This document shows, piece after piece, positions 17,278 through 26,565 of a stretch of 51,330 nucleotides of DNA. Every line of letters starts with the position of its first letter. The stretch's first letter is position 1. Under the pieces are notes generated by a model, which did no database searches, was not told the origin of the DNA, and saw only the letters and a list, made by a program, of their open reading frames with translations. Source of the stretch: Aeromonas bivalvium (GTDB lineage: Bacteria; Pseudomonadota; Gammaproteobacteria; Enterobacterales; Aeromonadaceae); the NCBI RefSeq assembly GCF_000819765.1, contig NZ_CDBT01000017.1, positions 62,239 through 113,568 of the forward strand, read 5' to 3'. The position numbers and the translations under genes are program-made.

Positions 17278-18698
17278 TCCCTCGCGTCATGATTGGGCTT
17301 GAGGCCGAGGGGCACGGCCTGACGTTCGGCCAGCATGCGGATCTGCCCCTCGATGAGGCCGGCGTTGGGACCGAGTACCAGCACCAGCTGATGCTCGTTG
17401 ATCTCGATCCAGGAGAGGCAGCCGAGGTTGAGCAGTTGTGAGGTATCGACCAGGGCCATCTCCCGCACCCGCACGCTGAGGCGGGTCAGGCAGACGCTGA
17501 TGGCCTGCAGGTTATCCATGCCCCCCAGCAGCTTGAGGTACTGGATGGCCAGCATCTGGGGATCGGCCGGGGGTATGTTGGCCATCTCCTGGCGCTGGTT
17601 GTCCAGGCTGAGGGGTACCCGTCCCAGCAGGCGGTAGAACAGCAGGGCGTAGCCGACGAAGAACATGATCCCGAGGGGAATGACCCAGAAGGCGTGCAGG
17701 CCGCGGCCATAGCTCAGGCTGAGATCCAGCAGGCCGGCGGAGAAGTAGCTGCCGATCTCGATGTCGAGGGCGCTGCAGATGGCGAACGACAGGCCGGTGA
17801 GCAGGGCATGGGCCAGAAACAGCCAGGGGGCCGTGAAGGCAAACAGAAACTCGATGGGCTCTGTGATGCCGATGCAGGCCGAGGTGAGGGCCAGGCTCAG
17901 CAGCAGAGCGCCGTGGGGCACCTGGCGCAACCGGTGGCGGTGCAGCCAGATGGCAAAACAGGCGCCGGGCAGACCGAACATGACGATGGGATAAAGACCG
18001 GCTCCATAGCCCTGATGCAGTGGCTGGGCCGTTGCCAGCGCCAGCTGGTTGACCTCCCCCAGCAGGGCCAGGTTGCCGAGCAGCTGGTGCAGCCCGAACG
18101 GCAGCAGCAGGCGATTGAGCACCCCGTAGCAGAAGGCGCCCAGCGGCGTCGCCAGGTCCGTGGTGATCTGGCTGATCCCCTGCTCCAGGGCGGGCCAGAG
18201 CCACGACATGGGCACGGCGAGCAGCAGGCAGAGAAGGGCGCTGAGCAGGGGGCCTTGCCAGGGGCCGGATGGCGAGAAGGCTCCCTCCTTGGCCCGGGCA
18301 GGGGACCATGGGGCGACCAGGGCCGTGGTGATGCCCGCCAGCATGCCGCAGACCAGGTCGGCATGCAGGCCCGGGGCCAGCGCCGAGAGCGCCGAACTCA
18401 GCAGCAGGAAGTTCACCGCCCCCGAGAAGGCGAGGCTGCCCCGTTCGGTGCGGCCTATGCCAAAGGCGATGGCCACTGCGTAGATGAGGGGCATCTGGCC
18501 GAAGATGGCCTGGCCGCTCAGGACCAGCACGGGCAGGTTGAGGGCATCGGGCTCGCCGAGCCGGTGGAGCAGGGCGGCCAGAGGCAGGATGGAGACGGGC
18601 AGCAGCAGGGCGTAGCCCAGCCGCTGCATGGCCTGGATCAACCGCTGTCGACGGGATTGGACAGTCATGGAAGAGGATGGAAATGTGACATGGCGCAC
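17262..18698 (-). CDS. PTS EIIBC permease of the glucose/N-acetylglucosamine family
   Basis: The 478-residue product has an EIIC membrane domain (about 20-360, roughly ten hydrophobic segments) with the family motif GITEPIEF at 277-284, and a C-terminal EIIB domain (about 383-460) with phosphocysteine Cys403 in ISVCLTRL. Such permeases import and phosphorylate a hexose or amino sugar; the sugar is not predictable here. No EIIA domain or gene is present, so it must borrow one, for example the glucose EIIA (Crr). The EIIC is somewhat shorter and more divergent than PtsG or NagE. The GTG at 18698 is chosen because GAGG lies 6 bases upstream; an ATG at 18668 lacks a good site. Confidence 0.82.
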   Translation of the reverse strand: MRHVTFPSSSMTVQSRRQRLIQAMQRLGYALLLPVSILPLAALLHRLGEPDALNLPVLVLSGQAIFGQMPLIYAVAIAFGIGRTERGSLAFSGAVNFLLLSSALSALAPGLHADLVCGMLAGITTALVAPWSPARAKEGAFSPSGPWQGPLLSALLCLLLAVPMSWLWPALEQGISQITTDLATPLGAFCYGVLNRLLLPFGLHQLLGNLALLGEVNQLALATAQPLHQGYGAGLYPIVMFGLPGACFAIWLHRHRLRQVPHGALLLSLALTSACIGITEPIEFLFAFTAPWLFLAHALLTGLSFAICSALDIEIGSYFSAGLLDLSLSYGRGLHAFWVIPLGIMFFVGYALLFYRLLGRVPLSLDNQRQEMANIPPADPQMLAIQYLKLLGGMDNLQAISVCLTRLSVRVREMALVDTSQLLNLGCLSWIEINEHQLVLVLGPNAGLIEGQIRMLAERQAVPLGLKPNHDARDQGAW

Positions 18699-18754
18699 AC
18701 TTTACCTCTTCCCTCTCTCAAGGGATAGATCGCCCTTGGTTAATCGCCGAGAAG

Positions 18755-20218
18755 TTAATCTCGATCAAAAAGCTGGCGCACCGTCTGCCCCGGTGCTGGC
18801 GTCAGCAGGCTGATCAGCACGAAGGCGGCCAGCCCCAGCCCCAGGCTGGGCACGATGGCGTGCAGCCCGGCCAGCTTGATGCCCCACTGGCTCAAGATGC
18901 CATAGCAGAGCAGGCCGGCCACCATGCTGGCCAGGGCCCCCTGGCCGTTGGCGCGGGGCCAGTAGAGGCCGAGCACCAGGGGCCAGAGGAAGACCGCCTG
19001 CAGGCCGCCGAAGGCGAGCAGGTTGAGCCAGATGATCATCTCCGGCGGTTGCAGCGCCGCCAGCAGCACCAGGGCACCCAGGATCAGGGTGGTGATGAGC
19101 GACAGGCGCGGCACCCGCACCTCCAGCTTCTCCTGGCTCTGTTTCGGGCTCAGGTAATTGAGCCAGAGATCCTTGACTAGGGTGGCCGAGGCCTGGATCA
19201 GCTGGGAGTCGATGGTGGACATGATGGCCGCCATGGGGGCCGCGAGGAAGATCCCCGCCAGCCAGGGGGGCAGCACCTCCATCATCAGGGCCGGCATGAT
19301 CTTGTCCGGGCTGTCCATGGCGGGCAGCAGGGCGCGGCCCAGCGCCCCGGCCAGGTGCATGCCGAACATCAGCAGGGCGCTGACGATGGTGCCGATCAGG
19401 ATGCCGCGATGGAGCGCCTTGCTGTCGCGATAGCCGAAACAGCGCAGGGCCGAATGGGGCAGTCCCACCACACCGACACAGACCAGGATCCAGAAGCTCA
19501 GCATGAAGGGCTGGGTCAGCATGTCCCCGGCCCCCTGCGGGCTCACCAGTTTGGGATCGATCACCTCGAGCCGGTGGAGCAGGTTTGGCAGGCCATCCCC
19601 GGCGATCAAGACCCCGGCCAGCAGGGCACCTGTGCCGATCAGCATGATGATGCCTTGCAGGGCGTCGGTCATCACCACGGCGCGAAAACCGCCGATGATG
19701 GTGTAGAGCAGCACGCAGCTGGCAAACAGCAATAGCCCCTGCTGGTAGCTGAGACCGGTGGCCGTCTCCAGCAGGCGGGCGCCGCCGATGAACTGCACCA
19801 CCATGGTGGCGATGAAGGCGAGGATGATGGTCACCGAGCCCAGCACCACGACCGCCTTGCTCTGGTAGCGGGCCCACAGCATGTCGTTGATGGTCACCGC
19901 ATTGACCCGGCGGGCTATGATGGCGAACTTCTTGCCAAGCACCCCCAGAGTGAGCCAGACGGTGGGCAGCTGGATCATCGCCAGCAAGACCCAGCCCAGG
20001 CCGATCTTGTAGGCGGCCCCCGGCCCGCCGATAAAGGAGGACGCAGAGGTGTAAGTGGCCACCAGCGTCATGGCCAGCACCAGGCCCCCCATGCTGCGGT
20101 TGCCGATGAAGTACTCCTGCATGAAGTCTCCCCCCCGGCGCCGTCGGCTGGCCCAGTAGCCGATGCCGAGCACCAGCAGCAGATAGATGAGCAGGGGCAG
20201 CAGCAACTCAAGGTTCAT
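18755..20218 (-). CDS. panF: Sodium/pantothenate symporter
   Basis: PanF imports pantothenate with sodium across the inner membrane. The 487-residue protein has the SSS-family pattern: an N-terminal EYFIGNRSMGGLVLAMTLVATYTSASSFIGGP segment lining the sodium site (positions about 33-66), GLGWVLLAMIQLP, and about 13 hydrophobic helices. Length and N-terminus (MNLELLLPLLIYLLL) match E. coli PanF (483). The start at 20218 overlaps the yhdT stop by 11 bases, as in the conserved yhdT-panF pair; upstream in-frame starts would run further into yhdT. A short degenerate copy of the last codons (CTT CTC GGC GAT TAA) follows the stop directly. Confidence 0.93.
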   Translation of the reverse strand: MNLELLLPLLIYLLLVLGIGYWASRRRRGGDFMQEYFIGNRSMGGLVLAMTLVATYTSASSFIGGPGAAYKIGLGWVLLAMIQLPTVWLTLGVLGKKFAIIARRVNAVTINDMLWARYQSKAVVVLGSVTIILAFIATMVVQFIGGARLLETATGLSYQQGLLLFASCVLLYTIIGGFRAVVMTDALQGIIMLIGTGALLAGVLIAGDGLPNLLHRLEVIDPKLVSPQGAGDMLTQPFMLSFWILVCVGVVGLPHSALRCFGYRDSKALHRGILIGTIVSALLMFGMHLAGALGRALLPAMDSPDKIMPALMMEVLPPWLAGIFLAAPMAAIMSTIDSQLIQASATLVKDLWLNYLSPKQSQEKLEVRVPRLSLITTLILGALVLLAALQPPEMIIWLNLLAFGGLQAVFLWPLVLGLYWPRANGQGALASMVAGLLCYGILSQWGIKLAGLHAIVPSLGLGLAAFVLISLLTPAPGQTVRQLFDRD

Positions 20219-20471
20219 AGGGGGCCTCCTGCTGACCTGGCAACTCGGGATCGAGAGGGATGTCGACAAACAGCTTGCCGACCATGAAGGCGCACAGACC
20301 CATGAACAGCAGCGGCATCAGCATGCAGCTGAGCAGGAACCAGAGGGGAATGCCCCAGAGCCGAAGGGACTCGGGAATGAAGTAGGCGCAGCCATACCAG
20401 GCGAGGAAATAGAGCAGGGTCAGCAGCAGACAGAGCGCGGCTTCCCGGCGGGCGAGGGAAAAACGAGACAA
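20208..20471 (-). CDS. yhdT: YhdT family (DUF997) small membrane protein
   Basis: The 87-residue product has two hydrophobic helices (about 11-35 and 42-70) and belongs to the YhdT family, which accompanies panF in many gammaproteobacteria. By analogy with sodium symporters that have a small DUF997-type partner, it may be a PanF accessory subunit, but no function is established. Its stop overlaps the panF start by 11 bases, implying coupled translation. A strong hairpin separates it from accC, so it may have its own promoter. Confidence 0.85.
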   Translation of the reverse strand: MSRFSLARREAALCLLLTLLYFLAWYGCAYFIPESLRLWGIPLWFLLSCMLMPLLFMGLCAFMVGKLFVDIPLDPELPGQQEAPYEP

Positions 20472-20511
20472 GATGGCGGCCTCCAGCTATCGGAAGGGCG
20501 CAAGGATAACA

Positions 20512-20541
20512 AAAAAGGGCCATGTCGCCATGGCCCTTTTT
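20512..20541. terminator. Strong terminator between accC and yhdT
   Basis: A perfect 13-bp stem (20512-20524 with 20529-20541, AAAAAGGGCCATG type) with loop TCGC and A5/T5 arms works as an intrinsic terminator on either strand. On the - strand it would stop accBC transcription before yhdT-panF. Confidence 0.9.
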
Positions 20542-20585
20542 ATGCTGCCGCCCCTGATGGTGCGGATGCGTTATGTCGAAGAGGC

Positions 20586-20675
20586 TTCCTCACAGACCCG
20601 ACGGCTTGTGCAGCCACAGTGCCGTCGTGGTCGGGCTCAGCAATCCCTTACAGACCCAGCTTCTTGTGCAGATAG
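20586..20675 (-). repeat. Decayed tandem copy of the accC 3' end
   Basis: Positions from 20586 and from 20644, 58 bases apart, match at 22 of 28 bases and then decay. On the gene strand the true end reads [12 protein letters not shown] and the copy reads WLHKPSGL-stop, with the stop codons aligned (TAA at 20648-20650, TGA at 20590-20592). The copy lies past the true stop and is not translated as part of accC. Confidence 0.8.
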
Positions 20676-21988
20676 TGGATGTTGGTGCCACCGTGCTGGA
20701 AGTTTTCGTCCTTCATGATCTCTTTTTGCAAGGCCACGTTGGTCTTGATCCCTTCCACCACCAGCTCGTCCAGGGAGTGACGCATGCGGGCGATGGCGAT
20801 GTCGCGGTTCTCGCCGTAGCAGATCAGCTTGCCGATCATCGAATCGTAGTAGGGCGGCACCTTGTAACCGGCATAGATGTGGGAGTCCCAGCGTACGCCC
20901 ATGCCACCCGGCGCGTGGAAGCGCTGGATCAGGCCCGGTGAGGGCATGAAGGTGGACGGATCTTCGGCGTTGATCCGGCACTCGATGGCATGGCCACGGA
21001 TGCGGATGTCCTGCTGGGTGATGGACAGGGGCTGACCGGCGGCGATGCGCAGCTGCTCCTTGATGAGATCCACGCCGGTGACCATCTCGGTAACCGGGTG
21101 CTCGACCTGGATACGGGTGTTCATCTCGATGAAGTAGAACTCGCCGTTCTCGTACAGGAACTCGAACGTACCGGCACCGCGGTAGCCGATTTCGAGACAG
21201 GCGCGCACGCAGCGCTCGCCGATGAACTTGCGCATCTCCTCGGTGATGCCCGGCGCCGGCGCTTCTTCCACTACCTTCTGGTGGCGGCGCTGCATGGAGC
21301 AGTCCCGCTCACCCAGATAGAGGGCGGTGCCCTGGCCGTCAGCCAGCACCTGGATCTCGATGTGGCGCGGGTTCTCCAGGTACTTCTCCATGTAGACCAT
21401 GTCGTTCTTGAAGAACTGGCCCGCTTCGGATTTGGTCAGGGCGATGGCGGAGGCCAGCTCGGCCTCGTTGCGCACCACGCGCATGCCGCGTCCACCGCCG
21501 CCACCGGCGGCCTTTATGATCACCGGGTAACCGATCCGCTTGGCGATGGTGGCGTTGCGCTTGGCATCGTTGTCCACCGGGCCGTCGGAGCCGGGTACGC
21601 AGGGGACGCCCGCCTTCTTCATCGCCTCGATGGCGGAGACCTTGTCACCCATGAGGCGAATGGTCTCGGCGCGCGGGCCGATGAAGATGAAGCCGGACTG
21701 CTCGACCACTTCGGCAAAATCGGCGTTCTCGGAGAGGAAGCCGTAACCCGGGTGGATGGCGACGGCACCGGTCACCTCGGCTGCGGCGATGATGGCCGGC
21801 ACGTTGAGGTAGGACTCGCCACTGGCGGGCTTGCCGATGCAGATGGATTCGTCGGCCAGCAGCACATGTTTGAGCTCCCGGTCGGCGGTGGAGTGAACGG
21901 CCACTGTCTTGATCCCGAGCTCTTTGCAGGCGCGCAGGATCCGCAGGGCAATTTCACCGCGGTTGGCGATGACTACTTTGTCCAACAT
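20648..21988 (-). CDS. accC: Acetyl-CoA carboxylase, biotin carboxylase subunit
   Basis: AccC uses ATP and bicarbonate to carboxylate the biotin carried on AccB, the first half-reaction of malonyl-CoA formation. The 446-residue protein matches E. coli AccC (449) throughout: N-terminal [20 protein letters not shown], the ATP-grasp glycine loop [11 protein letters not shown], catalytic [14 protein letters not shown], and the C-terminal [12 protein letters not shown]. It starts 14 bases after accB and must be co-translated with it. A strong hairpin follows about 107 bases downstream. Confidence 0.98.
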   Translation of the reverse strand: MLDKVVIANRGEIALRILRACKELGIKTVAVHSTADRELKHVLLADESICIGKPASGESYLNVPAIIAAAEVTGAVAIHPGYGFLSENADFAEVVEQSGFIFIGPRAETIRLMGDKVSAIEAMKKAGVPCVPGSDGPVDNDAKRNATIAKRIGYPVIIKAAGGGGGRGMRVVRNEAELASAIALTKSEAGQFFKNDMVYMEKYLENPRHIEIQVLADGQGTALYLGERDCSMQRRHQKVVEEAPAPGITEEMRKFIGERCVRACLEIGYRGAGTFEFLYENGEFYFIEMNTRIQVEHPVTEMVTGVDLIKEQLRIAAGQPLSITQQDIRIRGHAIECRINAEDPSTFMPSPGLIQRFHAPGGMGVRWDSHIYAGYKVPPYYDSMIGKLICYGENRDIAIARMRHSLDELVVEGIKTNVALQKEIMKDENFQHGGTNIHYLHKKLGL

Positions 21989-22002
21989 GGGTGAATATCC
22001 CC

Positions 22003-22464
22003 TTATTCGATGATGAACAGCGGCTCGTCGAACTCGACGGCCTGGCCATTCTCGACCAGGATGGCCTTGATCACGCCAGCCTTGTCAGATTCGATCTGGT
22101 TCATCATTTTCATGGCTTCGACGATGCACAGGGTGTCGCCGACATTGACCTGCTGACCCACTTCCGCGAACGGCTTGGCATCCGGGCTGGAGGCGCGGTA
22201 GAAGGAGCCCACCATAGGGGAGCGCATCAGGTGACCGCTCGGGGCGGCATCGGCAGCCGGGGCAGCGGCCTGAGCGGCAGCCACCGGGGCAGCGGCGGCT
22301 TGTTGTACCTGGGCCGGTTGCATCATCATCTGAGGTGCGACGCTAACCTGGCCGGAGAAATTACGGCTGATGCGAACAGACTCTTCCCCTTCGGAGATTT
22401 CCAGCTCGGCGATGCCGGACTCTTCAACCAGTTCAATCAGCTTTTTGATTTTGCGGATATCCAT
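22003..22464 (-). CDS. accB: Acetyl-CoA carboxylase, biotin carboxyl carrier protein
   Basis: The 153-residue BCCP has an N-terminal interaction domain ([17 protein letters not shown]), an alanine/proline-rich linker (about 44-76), and a C-terminal lipoyl-like domain with the biotinylation motif EAMKM near residue 119. The ATG at 22464 is chosen because it matches the E. coli N-terminus and has AAGAGA about 7 bases upstream; an ATG two codons earlier lies almost on that site. It sits between aroQ and accC, 26 and 14 bases away. Confidence 0.97.
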   Translation of the reverse strand: MDIRKIKKLIELVEESGIAELEISEGEESVRISRNFSGQVSVAPQMMMQPAQVQQAAAAPVAAAQAAAPAADAAPSGHLMRSPMVGSFYRASSPDAKPFAEVGQQVNVGDTLCIVEAMKMMNQIESDKAGVIKAILVENGQAVEFDEPLFIIE

Positions 22465-22490
22465 TAGCATTCTCTTTCTTCTTTGTCTGA

Positions 22491-22949
22491 TCAGTGATTA
22501 TCAAGCCGTGCCAAGTGACGCACAGCCGCGGTTAAAGCAAAGGTATAACCATCCGGCCCGAGTCCGCAGATCACCCCTTTCGCGACATCGGACAGATAGG
22601 AGTGATGACGGAAGGGTTCTCTGGCATGGACGTTGGAGAGGTGCACCTCGATGAAGGGGATGGCCACCCCCAGCAGGGCATCTCGCAGCGCGACACTGGT
22701 GTGAGTGAAGGCGGCAGGATTGATGATGATAAAGTCCACCTGGCCCATGGCCTGATGGATGCGCTCCAGCAGCAGATGTTCGGCGTTGGATTGCAGGTGT
22801 TCCAGTGTGACACCGAGTTCGCCGGCCTGCAGCTGCAAGGTGGCGACGATCTCATCGAGCGTCTGGCTGCCGTAGATGCCCGGTTCCCGTTTGCCCAGCA
22901 GGTTCAGGTTCGGCCCGTTGAGCAGGAGAATGCGGTGATGTTGCGACAT
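22491..22949 (-). CDS. aroQ: Type II 3-dehydroquinate dehydratase
   Basis: AroQ removes water from 3-dehydroquinate in the shikimate pathway. The 152-residue flavodoxin-like protein shows the type II signature [17 protein letters not shown], with the catalytic Tyr26, and [17 protein letters not shown] with the catalytic histidine. It heads the aroQ-accB-accC unit seen in Vibrio and Pseudomonas. The 279 bases upstream, shared with the acs terminator, contain a GTGTGC-ACTG-GCACAC palindrome that may be an operator. Confidence 0.96.
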   Translation of the reverse strand: MSQHHRILLLNGPNLNLLGKREPGIYGSQTLDEIVATLQLQAGELGVTLEHLQSNAEHLLLERIHQAMGQVDFIIINPAAFTHTSVALRDALLGVAIPFIEVHLSNVHAREPFRHHSYLSDVAKGVICGLGPDGYTFALTAAVRHLARLDNH

Positions 22950-23034
22950 AATGAGTACATCCTCGATGATAATGCCGATAACGTTCGGCTATCTTGCGGA
23001 TGACCAGAAATCTAGCCATTTTTTGCGCAATTCG

Positions 23035-23050
23035 GTGTGCACTGGCACAC
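23035..23050. promoter_or_regulatory. Palindrome upstream of aroQ-accBC
   Basis: A perfect inverted repeat, GTGTGC-ACTG-GCACAC, lies 86 bases before the aroQ start inside an AT-rich stretch. It has operator geometry, but I cannot assign a regulator. Confidence 0.35.
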
Positions 23051-23178
23051 AGATTTCGCAATTATATTGATTTCGTGAAAATTAGCAGCATTTTACTGGT
23101 CTAATCTCTACATCTGTCTGTTTATTGACCATGTTGGCGCCCAGAGCCGCGCTGGTGCCGTGTCCGCCTGTTCAGATA

Positions 23179-23209
23179 CGACAAAGCCGGCGCAAGGCCG
23201 GCTTTGTCG
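23179..23209. terminator. acs terminator
   Basis: A perfect 13-bp stem (CGACAAAGCCGGC / GCCGGCTTTGTCG) with loop GCAAG lies 20 bases past the acs stop on the - strand. The T-run is short, but the stem is strong. Confidence 0.8.
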
Positions 23210-23228
23210 AGCAACAAACGAAACGGGA

Positions 23229-25175
<1,947 letters not shown>

Positions 25176-25385
25176 CTTTCACTCCTTTGAATACATCCTT
25201 TTAATAATTAGATAACAACTTATACCTTTGCCGGGGGAGGGCAATTAGACTTTTGGATAGCCGTGCGCCAGCCCTCATTTCCCGTAGACAGGGTGGGCGT
25301 CGGGGACGAAGGGGCAGGTGTGCGGCCGACGAGCAGCGCAAGAGCAAGAAAGAGGCAAGCTGGTCGACGCCGCCTGGGCGAGTGG

Positions 25386-25754
25386 TTAGCCCTTCTGGCG
25401 GCCGAAGGCCTGGATGCCGCGCACCAGCACCAGCAGAGAGAGCAGATGAAAGGGCAGCGCCAGCGCCCACAGCAGCCACCAGTTTGGCTCACCCCCATCG
25501 CAATGGATGAAAGCGACCCAGGCGACCAGCAGGGTCAGCATGCCGGCGAGCTGGAAGCGGCGTCTGAGCACCACCTCCACCCCCAGATTGGCGAGATACA
25601 GGGTCAGCAGCACACCGGCAAAGCCGGTGAGCTGGGCGCTGCCATAGAGCTCGCGGTTGCTGTCAAACAGCAGTGTGACAAGGGGGGTCAGGCCCTGCTC
25701 GCTCGGGATCAGGGCCAGCAGCCAGCAGGCGATGAGCAACAGGGCCGTTTTCAT
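25386..25754 (-). CDS. Small membrane protein at the end of the tor operon
   Basis: The 122-residue product is very hydrophobic with about four membrane segments (roughly 3-18, 37-58, 66-85 and 92-113) and a cytosolic RRR turn near 62. I recognise no family; it is too long to be TorE/NapE. It begins 47 bases after the torD stop on the same strand, so it is probably the fourth gene of torC-torA-torD. A role in TMAO respiration is inferred from position only. The start is uncertain: the ATG at 25754 has no good ribosome site, but a longer frame upstream runs deep into torD and looks unlike a membrane protein. Confidence 0.6.
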   Translation of the reverse strand: MKTALLLIACWLLALIPSEQGLTPLVTLLFDSNRELYGSAQLTGFAGVLLTLYLANLGVEVVLRRRFQLAGMLTLLVAWVAFIHCDGGEPNWWLLWALALPFHLLSLLVLVRGIQAFGRQKG

Positions 25755-25801
25755 GGCATCAGCAACCCGCCGGCGAGCATCAAGGGGGGCGACAGCATGG
25801 C

Positions 25802-26470
25802 TCAGGAGGCGGGATGGTCTGCCTGAACCAGGCTCAGGTAGTTGGCATCCATCAGCAGGAATACCCCGAGCAGGCGGGCGCAGGCGCCATAGAAGCCGAA
25901 GTTGTCCTTGGCGCGGCACCCTTGTTCGAAGCGGCTGAACCAGCCGAGCAGGTGTTCGTGCAGCAGCTCATCCTGCTCGGCGAGCCAGCGGGTGCGCTCA
26001 TCGGCAGTGCGCGCCTCGGCGGCGCAGATGATGAGGTTGCCCATCAGATCCAGCTCGATGGCCAGGTGATCCTCGGGCTCCTTGTACTTGTCGCTGACGC
26101 TGATGCCAAGGCGGGTGAGGCGCGCCTGCATCTGCGCCATGGGCGCTTGCATCAGCAGGCCCCCTTCCCCGCGATAGAGGGATTCGTAAGGCGGCACCCC
26201 CTGCTTGGGGTCACAAAGGAAGAGGCCGGCGAAATCGGCGGCCAGTTCCAGCTGGCGATCGGGGCGTACCAGCAGACGGGCGATGGCGTCATTGAGTTCG
26301 GCCACGGCGTCGCGCATCGGGTCCAGGGTAGAGAGACTCTTCAGGAAGCTGCGCACGTCATAGCTGTCGTATTCGGCGATCTGTTCATCAGACAGTTCGG
26401 CGGCAAACAGGGTGGCGAACCACCAGTAGAGTTCGGCCCTGCGTTCGCTTGTGGCCAGAAATTCCTGCAT
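25802..26470 (-). CDS. torD: TorD chaperone for TMAO reductase
   Basis: TorD is the cytosolic chaperone that binds TorA's signal peptide and core, protects the apoenzyme and helps cofactor insertion before Tat export. The 222-residue all-helical protein shows the family motifs YRGEGGLL, the E-P-E-D-H-L segment ([14 protein letters not shown]) and the C-terminal [15 protein letters not shown]. The length is close to E. coli TorD (199) with a slightly longer tail. It follows torA by about 95 bases on the same strand. Confidence 0.93.
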   Translation of the reverse strand: MQEFLATSERRAELYWWFATLFAAELSDEQIAEYDSYDVRSFLKSLSTLDPMRDAVAELNDAIARLLVRPDRQLELAADFAGLFLCDPKQGVPPYESLYRGEGGLLMQAPMAQMQARLTRLGISVSDKYKEPEDHLAIELDLMGNLIICAAEARTADERTRWLAEQDELLHEHLLGWFSRFEQGCRAKDNFGFYGACARLLGVFLLMDANYLSLVQADHPAS

Positions 26471-26565
26471 TTTTCCTCCGTTGATGACAGTCGGGAGCCG
26501 TGTTGGCCCCCGATTCTAACGACTTTGGCAATAAAGGAAACCATGGGGTCCCTTTTGACTCGGGA

